Shown: positions 26,506-35,797 of the stretch, in pieces
Layout of the letters: each line of letters begins with the position of its first letter
Position numbering within the stretch: position 1 is the stretch's first letter
Source of the DNA: Gaiellasilicea sp963794385
GTDB taxonomy: Bacteria > Actinomycetota > Thermoleophilia > Gaiellales > Gaiellaceae
Assembly: GCA_963794385.1 (NCBI GenBank)
Contig: CAWCDT010000006.1
Location: 105,000 to 168,999 of the forward strand
DNA length: 64,000 nucleotides
Direction: 5' to 3'
Made by a program: the position numbers and the translations under genes
The notes under the pieces: generated by a model
What the model was told of the DNA's origin: nothing
The model's input: only the letters and a program-made list of their open reading frames with translations
Databases searched by the model: none

Positions 26506-26727
26506 ATGGGCGTCAAGGAAGAGAAGGTCGAGCTCGAGGGCGAGATCCTGGAGGCGTACGGGGGCGGCAAGTTCCGGATCGCGTTCCCGAACGGCCACGA
26601 GGCGATCGGCTACACCTCGGGCAAGATGCGGCGCTACCGGATCCGCATGAGCCCCGGCGACAACGTCAAGGTCGAGCTCTCGCCGTACGACCCGACGCGC
26701 GGCCGCATCGTCTATCGCGAACGCTGA
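26506..26727 (+). CDS. infA: Translation initiation factor IF-1 (divergent copy)
   Basis: 73 residues, S1/OB fold: VELEGEILEAYGGGKFRIAF, NGHEAIGYTSGKMRRYRIRM, SPGDNVKVELSPYDPTRGRIVYR. The C-terminal half is standard IF-1, but VLAHISGKMRK of most bacteria is AIGYTSGKMRR here. A strong ribosome-binding site (GGAAGGAGG) precedes ATG 26506. It is not beside rpmJ or ribosomal protein genes, so it may be a second IF-1 paralogue. Confidence 0.88.
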   Translation: MGVKEEKVELEGEILEAYGGGKFRIAFPNGHEAIGYTSGKMRRYRIRMSPGDNVKVELSPYDPTRGRIVYRER

Positions 26728-26767
26728 GCGAAGCGCCGCCGGCCCGGCGATCGACCTGGCCGCGGAG

Positions 26768-27130
26768 CTACAGCGCCGGGGCCGCGCGACGCTCGAACGC
26801 GCTCGCGGCCCAGTTCGCGAGCCAGACCACGAAGACGACGCCGACGTACGACCAGAAGCCGTCGACGGTGAAGTCCGGTGCGATCCACTCCGCGAGCGCG
26901 ACGATCGCGATGTTGATCAGGAGCAGGAAGAGGCCGAGCGTCAGGATGATCAGGGGTAGCGTCAGCAGCGCCAGCACGGGCTTCACGACCGCGTTGGCGA
27001 CGCCGATCACCGCGGCGCCGATCAGGAGCCCGGCCCAGCCGTCGATGACCACGCCGTCCCAGAGCTCGTCGGCAAGCCAGAGGGCCGCCACGTTGACCGC
27101 CCAGAGGACCGCGAGACGCGCGAGCGTCAT
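26768..27130 (-). CDS. Phage-holin-family (4-TM) membrane protein
   Basis: 120 residues with four predicted helices: MTLARLAVLWAVNVAALWLA, LLIGAAVIGVANAVVKPVLA, LTLPLIILTLGLFLLLINIA and FWSYVGVVFVVWLANWAASA. The NAVVKPVL and LTLGLFLLLIN motifs mark the mycobacterial 4-TMS holin superfamily IV (DUF360-like). These are usually chromosomal membrane proteins of unknown role rather than phage lysis factors. Confidence 0.85.
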   Translation of the reverse strand: MTLARLAVLWAVNVAALWLADELWDGVVIDGWAGLLIGAAVIGVANAVVKPVLALLTLPLIILTLGLFLLLINIAIVALAEWIAPDFTVDGFWSYVGVVFVVWLANWAASAFERRAAPAL

Positions 27131-27132
27131 GC

Positions 27133-28218
27133 TCAGCCCGAGGTGAGCGTCGGCGCCGCCCTTGCGAGCTCGGGCGCCGCCGCCAGATGCTCGCGCTCGG
27201 CGTAGACGACGCTCGTGCCGGCGAGGAAGTCCTGCAAGCCGCGTCTCCGGCTGTCGAACAACATCGGCAGGAAGCCCGCGAAGAAGGGCACGATCGCGAG
27301 CAGCAGGCCGACGAGGCGCACCACGGACCGTGCCGCGGAGGGAGGCCGGCCGTCCGGACGCACGACTCGGAGGCGCATCAGCCGCATGCCCGGGGTCTGA
27401 CCCGCCGCCGACCAGCAGAGCACGAAATAGACGCCGCTCACGATCGTCCACCAGCAGCCGAGGAGCGCCGCCGCCAGCCACTGTGGGCGCAGCTCACCCA
27501 CGAGCGCTATCGCGAGGTTGGCAAGCCCCGCTCCCGTCAGGAAGATGACGAGCGTCAAGAGCAGGTCGACCCCGAACGCGATTCCCCGAGTCGCAACCCC
27601 GGCGTACGGTCCCGGCTCGGCCGTCTCAGAGCGAGCGCCCCGTCGCAGAACGAGCTTGTCGTCCGTCGTCTCGGCGTGGCTGCGGACGCCGCCGACCAGT
27701 TCCTCGGCGAGCGTCGCGCTCTGCCGCGTCAGCGCCGCCCGAACGCCCGGGCTCCCCGCGACCTGCTCGACCGTACGCTGGAACTCGGGGCTCTGGACGA
27801 CGTGGTCGGCAAGGCGACTGTCGATCGCCTCGGTCAGCAGCCGCTCCGTCATCTGGTGCTCGAGTGCGGCTGTGAATGCCCGCTCGAACTCGGGCCGCGC
27901 CACGATCTCGGCCGCGAGCCGCTGCGCGAGCTGGTGCTCGGCGGCAGAACGGACGGCAGCCTCGGGGAGCGTCCCGGCGAAGACCTGGTCGAGCGTCTCT
28001 TCCGCGCCCGACTCGAGCCGCCGCCGGGCGCGGGCCTCCGCCTCGCGGCCCTCCTCCTCGAGCCCGCTGCCCGTGCGCCGCAGGACGGTGCCGATCAGCG
28101 GGGCGCGCGCGACCACGCGTAGCGGGAAGACGACGACGCGGCCCGCCGTCGCTCCCGCGCGCGCCCCGGTTACCAGGAGTCCGAGGCTGACGTTGCGCCC
28201 CTTGCTCGCGTTGCTCAT
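27133..28218 (-). CDS. RDD-family membrane protein with long helical N-terminus
   Basis: 361 residues. The first 200 are soluble and helical, with repeated Glu/Arg/Ala heptad-like runs (EEEGREAEARARRRLESGAE, LAAEIVARPEFERAFTAALE). The C-terminal part is an RDD domain: GVATRGIAFGVDLLLTLVIF, CWSAAGQTPGMRLMRLRVV and RSVVRLVGLLLAIVPFFAG. RDD proteins can act as small-molecule antiporters or unknown channels. The gene ends two bases before the holin-like gene begins, so they are co-transcribed. Confidence 0.85.
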   Translation of the reverse strand: MSNASKGRNVSLGLLVTGARAGATAGRVVVFPLRVVARAPLIGTVLRRTGSGLEEEGREAEARARRRLESGAEETLDQVFAGTLPEAAVRSAAEHQLAQRLAAEIVARPEFERAFTAALEHQMTERLLTEAIDSRLADHVVQSPEFQRTVEQVAGSPGVRAALTRQSATLAEELVGGVRSHAETTDDKLVLRRGARSETAEPGPYAGVATRGIAFGVDLLLTLVIFLTGAGLANLAIALVGELRPQWLAAALLGCWWTIVSGVYFVLCWSAAGQTPGMRLMRLRVVRPDGRPPSAARSVVRLVGLLLAIVPFFAGFLPMLFDSRRRGLQDFLAGTSVVYAEREHLAAAPELARAAPTLTSG

Positions 28219-28273
28219 GCCCCGAGCTTGCCAGCAGGCCCGGCGATGCACAACACGTCGGGTCGCGGACGCG

Positions 28274-29075
28274 TCAGTCGATCAGCTTCCGCGTCATCGC
28301 GGTGATCGCGACGCGCCACATGATCAGGCCGAAGGCGACGAGGAACGCGAGGCTGGCGACGTCGCTCCAGCCCTCCCAGCCGAAGGCGGCGTGACGGACG
28401 AGCTGGACGCAGTGGTACAGCGGGTTGAGCTTCGCGAGGACCTGCGCCCATTCGGGCAGGGTCTCGATCGGGAAGAACGTCCCCGCGACGAGGAAGAGCG
28501 GCGTCAGCACGGCGCTGACGACGTAGTTGAAGTTCTCGAAGCTCTTGGAGAATCCGGCGACCGCGATCCCGAAGCCCGCCCAGCCGAAGCCGGAGATCCA
28601 GCCGATGAACGGCACGGCGAGCATGCCCCAGGCGGGATCGAGACCGAAGACGATCGCGACGAGCAGCGGCACGCAGCCGTAGACGCCTGCACGCGTCGCG
28701 ATCCAGATCGCCTCCGCGCTGACGAGCTCCTCCGTGTCGACCGGTGCCGCCAGGATCGCGTCGTAGGTGCGCTGGAACTGGTACTTGACGAAGGTGCCGA
28801 ACATGGCCGGGAAGGCGCTCGAGAAAAGAACCGCCGTCGCGACCGTCCCCGTGCCGACGAACTCGACGTACTCGTAGCCGCCGATCGTGCCGATGAGCGA
28901 GCCGAACCCGAAGCCGAACGCGAGCAGATAGATCGTCGGCTCCACCGTCGACGAGAACGTGGACGAGCGCCAGTACGAGGAGTAGTTGACGATCTCGCGC
29001 ACGAGCACGCCGGTCAGAGCGGGCCGCTCGAGCCGCCCGAGCCGGCGCGGACGCGGTGCCGGTCGTGACAGCCAT
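28274..29075 (-). CDS. ABC-2 type transporter permease
   Basis: Membrane half of an exporter, about 266 residues with six helices. The ABC-2 hallmark is present: QRTYDAILAAPVDTEELVSAE, then the GWISGFGWAGFGIAV and TPLFLVAGTFFPIETLPEWA segment followed by NPLYHCVQLVRHAAFG. ATG 29075 overlaps the stop of the ATPase gene (TGATG), but the body is in another frame; one base fewer near 29037-29045 joins MAVTTGTASAP to LGRLERPALTGVLVREIVNY. If the shift is real, translation would start at GTG 29008. Confidence 0.85.
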
Positions 29076-30022
29076 CAGCCGATCTCCTCTCCGGTCAGCA
29101 GGACGAACACGTCCTCGAGGTTCGCGGGCCGCCGCTCGCCCTCGAAACCGTTGGCGCTCGCCCCGTCGACTCCGAGAATCGACACGCTCGTGCCGGTCCG
29201 CCGGGTGCGGAGCCCTGCTGCGCCGGCCTCCGCCTCGACCTCTGCGAGCCGCGTCGGCGGCCCGTAGACCTCGAGCGCTTCCTCGCCGGCGTGCTCGGAC
29301 ACGAGCGCCGCCGGCGAGCCCGCGGCGACGGCTTTGCCGTGCGACATGATCAGGACCGAGTCGGCGAGCCGCTGCGCCTCCTCGATGTAGTGCGTCGACA
29401 TGAGGATGGTCGTGCCCTCGCTTCGCAGCGCGTCGATCAGCGCCCAGAGCTCCTGGCGCACCTGCGGATCGAGCCCGACGGTGGGCTCGTCGAGCAGCAC
29501 GAGGCGCGGCCGGTGCACCAGCGCCCGTGCGATCAGCAACCGCCGCCGCATGCCGCCGGAGAGCTTGTCGACACGCGAGTCGCGCCGGTCGACCAGCTTG
29601 GCCATCCGGAGCGCACGCTCGATCGCGTCGCGGCGCTCGCCGCGGCCGATCCGGTACAGGTGCGCGAAGACGAGCAGGTTCTGCTCGACGGTGAGCGTCA
29701 CGTCGAGGTTGTCGAGCTGCGGCGAGACGCCCAGCTGCGCCCGTGCCTGCTTCGACTCGTCGGGCAGCGTGAACCCGAGCAGCTCGAGCTCGCCCTCGTC
29801 GGCGATCGCCTGCCCGGTCAGCAGCCGCATCGTCGTCGACTTGCCGGCCCCGTTCGGGCCGAGCAGGCCGACGCACGTGCCCTCCGGCACGTCGAGGTCG
29901 AGCCCGTCGACGGCGGTGATCTCGCCGTAGCGCTTGACGACGCCGCGCAGCCTGATCGCGAGCTCGGTCAGGTCTGCGCCTCGATCACGGAGAGCGTGTT
30001 GCCGGCTGGATCCTTGAACCAC
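29075..30022 (-). CDS. ABC transporter ATPase (DrrA/NodI type)
   Basis: About 300 residues: Walker A GLLGPNGAGKSTTMRLLTG, Q-loop SPQLDNLD, signature LSGGMRRRLLIARAL, Walker B LVLLDEPTVGLDP and H-loop MSTHYIEEAQ. A C-terminal regulatory domain ends with LEDVFVLLTGEEIG, as in drug and polysaccharide exporters. The start is either GTG 30022 (overlapping the VOC gene by 55 bases) or CTG 29971, which forms a CTGA overlap with the VOC stop. Pairs with the permease downstream. Confidence 0.9.
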   Translation of the reverse strand: MVQGSSRQHALRDRGADLTELAIRLRGVVKRYGEITAVDGLDLDVPEGTCVGLLGPNGAGKSTTMRLLTGQAIADEGELELLGFTLPDESKQARAQLGVSPQLDNLDVTLTVEQNLLVFAHLYRIGRGERRDAIERALRMAKLVDRRDSRVDKLSGGMRRRLLIARALVHRPRLVLLDEPTVGLDPQVRQELWALIDALRSEGTTILMSTHYIEEAQRLADSVLIMSHGKAVAAGSPAALVSEHAGEEALEVYGPPTRLAEVEAEAGAAGLRTRRTGTSVSILGVDGASANGFEGERRPANLEDVFVLLTGEEIG

Positions 30023-30342
30023 GCGATCGTCGGTCCCTCACCGCGGTAGATGCCCTTCTCGTCGAGCTCCATCCCCTCGTAGCGCTCGAACGTGACGCCC
30101 GCCGCCGTGAGCCGGTCGACCGCGCCGTCGACGTCGTCGACGGCGAAGTTGAGCACCGTGTGGGTCGCGGGCTCGTGATTCGGCTTCGGATAGACGAACA
30201 CTTCGTGGCCCCCGCCGAGATGGAGGGCGAGGCCGCCCATCTCGTCGGTGACGTCCACGCCGAGCGTCTCGGCGTAGAACTGCTTTGCGCGAGGCACGTC
30301 GTCGACCGAGAAGGTCGAGAACGCTTTCGTGTCCTTGAACAT
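29968..30342 (-). CDS. VOC-family protein
   Basis: 124 residues, one glyoxalase-fold domain: FSTFSVDDVPRAKQFYAETL, LALHLGGGHEVFVYPK, TVLNFAVDDVDGAVDRLTAAG and WFKDPAGNTLSVIE. ATG 30342 follows a good ribosome-binding site (GGAGAGGAG). Co-transcribed with the ABC exporter genes downstream; possibly a resistance or sequestering protein for the same compound, but this is inference. Confidence 0.88.
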   Translation of the reverse strand: MFKDTKAFSTFSVDDVPRAKQFYAETLGVDVTDEMGGLALHLGGGHEVFVYPKPNHEPATHTVLNFAVDDVDGAVDRLTAAGVTFERYEGMELDEKGIYRGEGPTIAWFKDPAGNTLSVIEAQT

Positions 30343-30363
30343 CACGTCTCCTCTCCAGTTTGG

Positions 30364-31812
30364 CTAAGCGGCTTCGGCCTCGGCGGCAATCTCGTACTCC
30401 TCATGTGCCGTCGCTGCGGCCGGCCTCAGCAACGCGACGCCGATCGCCGCGGCTGCGGCGGCGAAGAGCGCGCCGACGAGGAACGCCGCGTGATAGCCGC
30501 CGGTCAGCGCGACGAGCGGTCCGTCGCCGGCCGCGCTCAGCGTCTCCGTCCGCGAGGCGGCGAGGCTCGCGAGGACGGCGAGGCCGAGCGCCCCGCCCAT
30601 CATGAACGAGGTGTTGACGACGCCCGAGGCGAGGCCGGCCTCGCTCTGCTCGACGTCGCTCATGGCCGCCAGCAGCACCGGGTTGAAGGCCATGCCGGCG
30701 CCGAGCCCGAGCAGGATCATGGGCGGGAGCACGTCGACGACGAAGTTCCCGTCGACGGGCGCCCGCGCGAAGAGCAGAAGCCCGACGGCGGCCAGCGACA
30801 GCCCGACGCCGAGCGGCGGCCTGATCCCGAAGCGGAGCACGAGCTTCGCGGAGAGGCCGACCGAGAGGGCTCCCATGACGAGGTTGCCCGGCAGGAAGGC
30901 GAGGCCCACCTGGAGCGGGCTGTAGCCGAGGACGAGCTGCAGATAGAGCGCCGAGAGGAAGAACCACGCGAACATGGCGCCTGCCCAGAGCACGCCGACC
31001 ACGTTCGCCACCGCGACGTTGCGGAGCCGGAAGAGGCCGAGCGGCATCAGCGGCGAGCCCACGCGCGACTCGATCACGAGGAAGGCGCCCAGCAGCACCG
31101 CGGCTGCGCCGAGGAAGCCGAGCGTTCTCGCGGAGGTCCAGCCTTCCTGGTTTCCATTCACGATCGCGTAGACGGCCAGCATCAGCGAGGCGGTCACCGT
31201 GACGGCACCCGCGACGTCGATGCGTCCCGAAGCGGAGGCGATGCGCGCGGCCGGAACCAGCCTCAGTGTGAGCAGGATGACGAGGATGCCGACGGGGACG
31301 TTGACGAGGAAGATCCAGTTCCAGGTGAGCGCATCGGTGATGATCCCGCCGAGGAGCACGCCGATGCTGCCTCCGCCGGAGGCGACGAATCCGAAGATCC
31401 CCATCGCCTTGGCCCGCTCCTTCGGCTCCGTGAAGATGGTCATCATCAGCGAGAGCGCGACGGCGGAGACGACCGCGCCGCCGAGACCCTGAACGGCTCT
31501 CGCCGCGATCAGAAGCTCCTGCGAATCGGCGAGACCGCAGCCGACCGAGGCGAGGGTGAAGAGCGCGATCCCGGCCAGGAAGAGCCGCCGGTGGCCGAAG
31601 AGGTCACCGAGACGGCCGCCGAGGAGCAGAAAGCCGCCGAACGTCAGCAGGTACGCGTTGACAACCCACGCGAGCGACGTCTCGCTGAACCCGAGATCCT
31701 CCTGGATCGACGGCAGCGCGACGCCGACGATTGTGACGTCGAGCACGATCATCAGGTCGCCCAGGCAGAGGACGAGCAGTGCGAGCCAGCGGTTGCGGCC
31801 TTCCAAGGTCAT
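30364..31812 (-). CDS. MFS drug transporter, DHA2 (14-TM) family
   Basis: 482 residues. Family motifs: LCLGDLMIVLDVTIVGVALP (motif D1), LLLGGRLGDLFGHRRLFL (motif A), AARAVQGLGGAVVSAVALSL (motif B) and GIFGFVASGGGSIGVLLGGI (motif C). About fourteen helices, typical of QacA/EmrB-like proton antiporters. It is upstream of the VOC/ABC genes on the same strand (22-base gap) and may form an efflux cluster with them. Confidence 0.92.
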   Translation of the reverse strand: MTLEGRNRWLALLVLCLGDLMIVLDVTIVGVALPSIQEDLGFSETSLAWVVNAYLLTFGGFLLLGGRLGDLFGHRRLFLAGIALFTLASVGCGLADSQELLIAARAVQGLGGAVVSAVALSLMMTIFTEPKERAKAMGIFGFVASGGGSIGVLLGGIITDALTWNWIFLVNVPVGILVILLTLRLVPAARIASASGRIDVAGAVTVTASLMLAVYAIVNGNQEGWTSARTLGFLGAAAVLLGAFLVIESRVGSPLMPLGLFRLRNVAVANVVGVLWAGAMFAWFFLSALYLQLVLGYSPLQVGLAFLPGNLVMGALSVGLSAKLVLRFGIRPPLGVGLSLAAVGLLLFARAPVDGNFVVDVLPPMILLGLGAGMAFNPVLLAAMSDVEQSEAGLASGVVNTSFMMGGALGLAVLASLAASRTETLSAAGDGPLVALTGGYHAAFLVGALFAAAAAAIGVALLRPAAATAHEEYEIAAEAEAA

Positions 31813-31886
31813 TTCAGAGCCTCCTCATGCATTGCAGTCGAGGAGTTGGACCGAGGGCTGCCGCGGAACTCATCGGTCCAACCGCG

Positions 31887-32219
31887 ATGAGTTTTCCGCT
31901 GCTCTCCCGTCTAAACCAGTGGACCGAGAGAGGAGTCCTGCTGCTGTCCCCTGCCGAGCCGAGCCCGATCGTCTGCGACGTCGGTGCTATCACCGACCCC
32001 GACGCCGCGACCGTCGACGCGCTCGCGCGCTTCCAGCTCGTCGCGCGACGGGCCGGTCAACAGGTTCGGCTGACGCACGCGTCGCCCGAGCTGCGGCGCC
32101 TGCTCGCGTTCATGGGCCTGGCGGGCGTGCTACCCGTCGAGCCGGAGCGGCAGGCCGAAGCGCGGGAACACCGTCTCGGTGTCGAGGAAGAACGTGAACT
32201 CGACGATCCGCCCTTCTGA
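31887..32219 (+). CDS. STAS-domain protein
   Basis: 110 residues. The core (FPLLSRLNQWTERGVLLLSP, PIVCDVGAITDPDAATVDAL, ARRAGQQVRLTHASPELRRL, LLAFMGLAGVLPV) is an anti-sigma-factor-antagonist-like STAS domain. There is no clear Ser at the usual phosphorylation position (AITDPDAATV). The last 30 residues (EPERQAEAREHRLGVEEERE) are very hydrophilic and are encoded antisense to the end of the sigma-factor gene, overlapping it by 90 bases. Confidence 0.75.
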   Translation: MSFPLLSRLNQWTERGVLLLSPAEPSPIVCDVGAITDPDAATVDALARFQLVARRAGQQVRLTHASPELRRLLAFMGLAGVLPVEPERQAEAREHRLGVEEERELDDPPF

Positions 32220-33132
32220 GAGCTCGAGCACCTGGAGCGCCCACGGCTCGAAGCCGTCGCCACTCTCGCTCGGCTTGTACTGCCCGAACGCCGGCGCGCC
32301 GTTCGCGGCCACCGTCGGGATCACCCGCGAGCCGCGGCACGCGGCGCCGGGCCCGACCCACCAGTGGAGAATGTCGTCGCGGCCGCTGCAGCCACATGTC
32401 GAACGGCGGCATCGACTGCGTCGCATCCTCATGGATCAGCGCCGTGAGGGCGTCCATGTCGTAGCGCTGGAACGCGTCGACGTAGCGGGCGAGCAGCTCC
32501 TGGTCCACCTCGTCCAGCGAGGACCTCGTGTCGGCCGGGTTGACGTTGCTCGCCTCGAGCGTCGCGCGCGCCCGCTGCAGCGCGCTGTTGACCGACGCCA
32601 CGCTCGTCTCGAGCAGCGCGGCCACCTCGGCCGCCTTCCAGCGCAGCACCTCGCACAGGATCAGCACAGCCCGCTGCCGGGGCGGCAGGTGCTGCAGGGC
32701 CGCAACGAACGCGAGCTTGATCGTCTCGCGGGCGGCGGCGACCTCGGCCGGATCGCCCTCCGGCACCACCCGGCCGTCCGGCACCGGCTCGATCCAGGTG
32801 ACCTCGGGCAGCGTGTGGAGGCTCGCCTCGACCGGCTCGCGCGCCGGCCCGAGGTCCATCGGTCGCGCGCGCCGCTGGCGGCCGTTCAGCATGTCCAGGC
32901 AGACGTTGGTCGCGATCCGGTAGAGCCACGACCGCAACGCAGCGCGCCCCTCGAAGCGGTCGTACGCCCGCCAGGCGCGCACCATCGTCTCCTGGACCGC
33001 GTCCTCGGCCTCGAAGCTCGAGCCGAGCATGCGATAGCAGTAGCCCGTCAGCTCGACCCGGTGCTCCTCAAGCTGCTGCTCGATCTCCCCGGAGCTGCGT
33101 GTCGTGTGACGGTTCGTTTCGACTTCGGCCAT
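32130..33132 (-). CDS. ECF sigma factor with C-terminal SnoaL-like domain (TIGR02960 type), frameshifted
   Basis: About 334 residues. Sigma region 2: LTGYCYRMLGSSFEAEDAVQ, ETMVRAWRAYDRFEGRAALR, SWLYRIATNVCLDMLNGRQR. Region 4: LQHLPPRQRAVLILCEVLRW, KAAEVAALLETSVASVNSAL. The C-terminal SnoaL-fold domain has QELLARYVDAFQRYDMDALT, MPPFDMWLQ, then, after a one-base shift near 32383-32393, GRDDILHWWVGPGAACRGS and FFLDTETVFPRFGLP. Such tails regulate sigma activity in SigJ-like factors. Start ATG 33132. The 3' end overlaps the convergent STAS gene; a possible regulatory pair. Confidence 0.88.
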
Positions 33133-33181
33133 CCGGTGAACCAATCCTACGCACCCGAGCGAATCCTGTGTCGAGAGCCCA

Positions 33182-34521
33182 ATGAACACCATGGCCCGTC
33201 ACGAGTTCCTCCGGCGCGCAGGCGCGGTGGTCGCCGGCGCAGCCCTCTGGAGCCCGGTTCCCACAGCACTCGCCGGAAGACGCTTCCCGACGGCGGACCG
33301 TGTCGACTCGACCGTGCCGACGGTGTGGTTCGACCGGGCGCTCGACCTCGTGCGGACGACGCCCGGTTACAGCCCACCTGTGGCGTCACGCGCGTTCGCC
33401 TACGCCGGTATGACGTTGTACGAGTCGGTCGTCCCCGGCATGCCCGGCTACCGGTCGCTCGCCCGCCTGCCGGGCGCCCCGAAAGCGTTTCCGGCACAGG
33501 GGAAGAAGCAGCGTACGACTGGGCGACCGTGGCCAACGCGTCGCTCGCGTCGATCCTGCGCAGCCTGTTCCCCACGGCCCCGGCGGCGAGCATTGCGGCC
33601 GTCACCGACCTCGAGCGGTCGTTCGAGGACGCACGACGCGGCGAGCTCCCACGAGGGGTGTTCAAGCGCTCGGTCGACCGCGGCCGCGAGGTCGCCGCCG
33701 CGGTCTTCGAGTGGTCGAGAACGGACGGCGGGCATGAGGGCTACCTGACGAACTTCCCGCCCTACGCCCCGCCGGCTGGCCGCGGCCTCTGGGTGCCGAC
33801 ACCGCCGGCGTTCCAGTCCGCGCTGCAGCCGTTCTGGGGTCGCAACCGCTGCTTCGCGATCGCCGAGGGCACGGCGCTCCCGCCCGGCGACCACCCCCCG
33901 TACTCGGAGCAGCCGGGCTCGGCTTTCCGGACGGAGGCGCTCGAGGTCTACACGACCGTCAACGAGCGCACGCCCGAGCAGGACGCGATCGCCCGCTTCT
34001 GGTCCGACGACCCCGTCGTGACCGCGACACCTCCCGGGCACTCGATCTCGATCACGACGCAGGTGCTCAGACGCGAGGAGGCGAGCCTCGCCCGTGCCGC
34101 CGAGGCGTACGCGAGAGTCGGGATGGCCGTCTCGGACGCCTTCGTCGCATGCTGGCACCAGAAGTTCGTCTACAACCTGCTCCGGCCGGTGACCTACATC
34201 CAGCGCCTCGTCGACCCGAGCTGGCTGCCGCCCCTCGTGACGCCGCCCTTCCCCGAGTATCCGTCGGGGCACTCGGTCCAGTCCGGAGCTGCGTTCCAGG
34301 TGCTCACGGACCTGTTCGGCGACGGCTACGCCTTTATCGACCGCACGCACGACAACCGCGGCTTTGCGCCACGCAGCTTCGGGTCGTTCCTCGATGCTGC
34401 GGACGAGGCTGCAATCTCCCGCCTCTACGGCGGGATCCACTTCCGCGCCGCGATCGTCAACGGCGTCGCGCAAGGGCGCGCGATCGGCCGTGCGGTCAGC
34501 GCGCTGCCGCTGCACCGCTAG
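33182..34521 (+). CDS. Vanadium-dependent haloperoxidase-like (PAP2-fold) secreted protein, frameshifted
   Basis: About 446 residues. The N-terminus has a Tat-like signal (HEFLRRAGAVVAGAALW). The vanadate/phosphate pocket is recognisable: WHQKFVYNLLRPVTYIQRL (Lys and Arg), EYPSGHSVQSGAAF (SGH core) and ISRLYGGIHFRAAIVNG (Arg, catalytic His). The frame shifts at the GGGG run 33499-33502; adding one G joins KAFPAQG to EEAAYDWATVANAS. Could be a haloperoxidase or an acid phosphatase of the same fold; the long N-terminal helical part favours the haloperoxidase group. Starts at ATG 33182 or 33191. Confidence 0.85.
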
Positions 34522-34551
34522 AACGCCGCGCCGTTCTATCGTGGCGTCGCC

Positions 34552-34902
34552 ATTGCCGCTCGCCGCGCCCAGGTTCGGGCGTTCGCCCTCTCGCTTCCCG
34601 GTGCCACGGAGGACTTCCCCTGGGGCGAGTGCGTCGCGAAAGTGAATCGGAAGGTGTTCGTCTTCCTCGGACCGGACGGCTCGAAGCGGATGACGGTCAA
34701 GCTCGACGAGTCCCACGCGCACGCGCTGTCGGTCGAGGGAGCGGAGAAGACCGGCTACGGGCTGGGTCGCTCGGGGTGGGTGACCCTCCCGCTCGACGCC
34801 GACGGCGTCACGCTCGACCTGCTTCGCGACTGGGTCGAGGAGAGCTACCGGATCGTCGCGCCGAAGCGGCTCGTCGCCGAGCTGGACCGCGGCGCGCGAT
34901 GA
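34552..34902 (+). CDS. MmcQ/YjbR-family protein
   Basis: About 116 residues: VRAFALSLPGATEDFPWGE, KVFVFLGPDGSKRMTVKLD, EKTGYGLGRSGWVTLPLDA, LLRDWVEESYRIVAPKRL. This is a complete YjbR domain (double-wing DNA-binding-like fold, function poorly known). The start is unclear: no ATG, GTG or TTG lies in frame before the conserved LPGATEDFPWGE block except ATT 34552; a base error near GTG 34541 would explain this. It overlaps the following dehydrogenase by four bases. Confidence 0.78.
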   Translation: MAARRAQVRAFALSLPGATEDFPWGECVAKVNRKVFVFLGPDGSKRMTVKLDESHAHALSVEGAEKTGYGLGRSGWVTLPLDADGVTLDLLRDWVEESYRIVAPKRLVAELDRGAR

Positions 34903-35797
34903 AGGTCCTCGCCACGCGCCGGTACCCGGGCCCCGCCTTCGACGAGCTCGAGGACGTCGAGGTCCGCCCGCTCGCCGAGCTCCACGGGCCGCGCCCCGAA
35001 GTCGAAGGCCTCGTCGTCGCGAACGAGCCGGTGCCACTCGAGCTTCTGCCGCGCCTCCGCGTCGTGGCGAACTTCGGCGTCGGCTACGACCGTGTCGGCG
35101 CCGAGGCCTGTCTCGAACGCGGGATCGTCGTGACGAACACTCCGGGCGTGCTCGACGAGGCGACGGCCGACCTTGCGTTCGCGCTCATCCTCGCGGTCCG
35201 GAGGGAGCTCCTCGAGGGCGACCGGCTCGTGCGCTCGGGCGGCTGGTCTGGCTCGTGGTCGGAAGGGAAACTCGCCGAGGACGTCTCGGGCTCGACGCTC
35301 GGGATCGTCGGCCTCGGCCGGATCGGGGCGGCCGTCGCGAGACGCGCGCGCGGCTTCGACCTCCGCGTCCTCTATACGCAGCGGCACCGCGTCGACACCG
35401 ATCTGGCCGAGTTCCGCGACTCGACGCGCTCCTCGCGGAAGCCGACATCGTTACCCTCCACGTCCCGCTGACCGCGGAGACCCGCGGCCTCGTCGACGCT
35501 CGGCGCCTGGCGCTGCTCCGGGACGGCGCCTGTCTCGTCAACACCGCGCGCGGCGAGATCGTCGACCAACTGGCCCTCGTCCGCGAGCTCGTCTCCGGCC
35601 GCATCCGGGCCGGCCTCGACGTCTTCGTGGACGAGCCGCACGTGCCGGTGGAGCTGCTCGAACTGCCGAACGTCGTGCTCACGCCGCACCTCGGCAGCGC
35701 CACCCGACAGACGCGGGAAGCGATGACGCGGCTCGTCGTCGACAACCTGCTCGCAGTCGAGCGCGGCCAGGCGCCACCGACCCCCGTCGTTCCCTAG
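34899..35797 (+). CDS. D-isomer-specific 2-hydroxyacid dehydrogenase (glyoxylate/hydroxypyruvate reductase-like), frameshifted
   Basis: About 299 residues. Substrate region VVANFGVGYDRVG and NTPGVLDEATADLAFALIL; NAD-binding STLGIVGLGRIGAAVARRA; catalytic Arg in CLVNTARGEIVDQ, Glu in DVFVDEPHVP and His in VLTPHLGSATRQTREA. The frame shifts near 35415-35425; one base more joins DLAEFR to RLDALLAEADIVTLHVP. ATG 34899 overlaps the MmcQ-type gene (ATGA). The narrow substrate cannot be decided. Confidence 0.88.

Noticed and set aside
26768..27130. Phage lysis holin as evidence of a prophage
   Set aside because: The protein belongs to a chromosomal 4-TM family and is joined to an RDD-protein gene; no phage genes are nearby.
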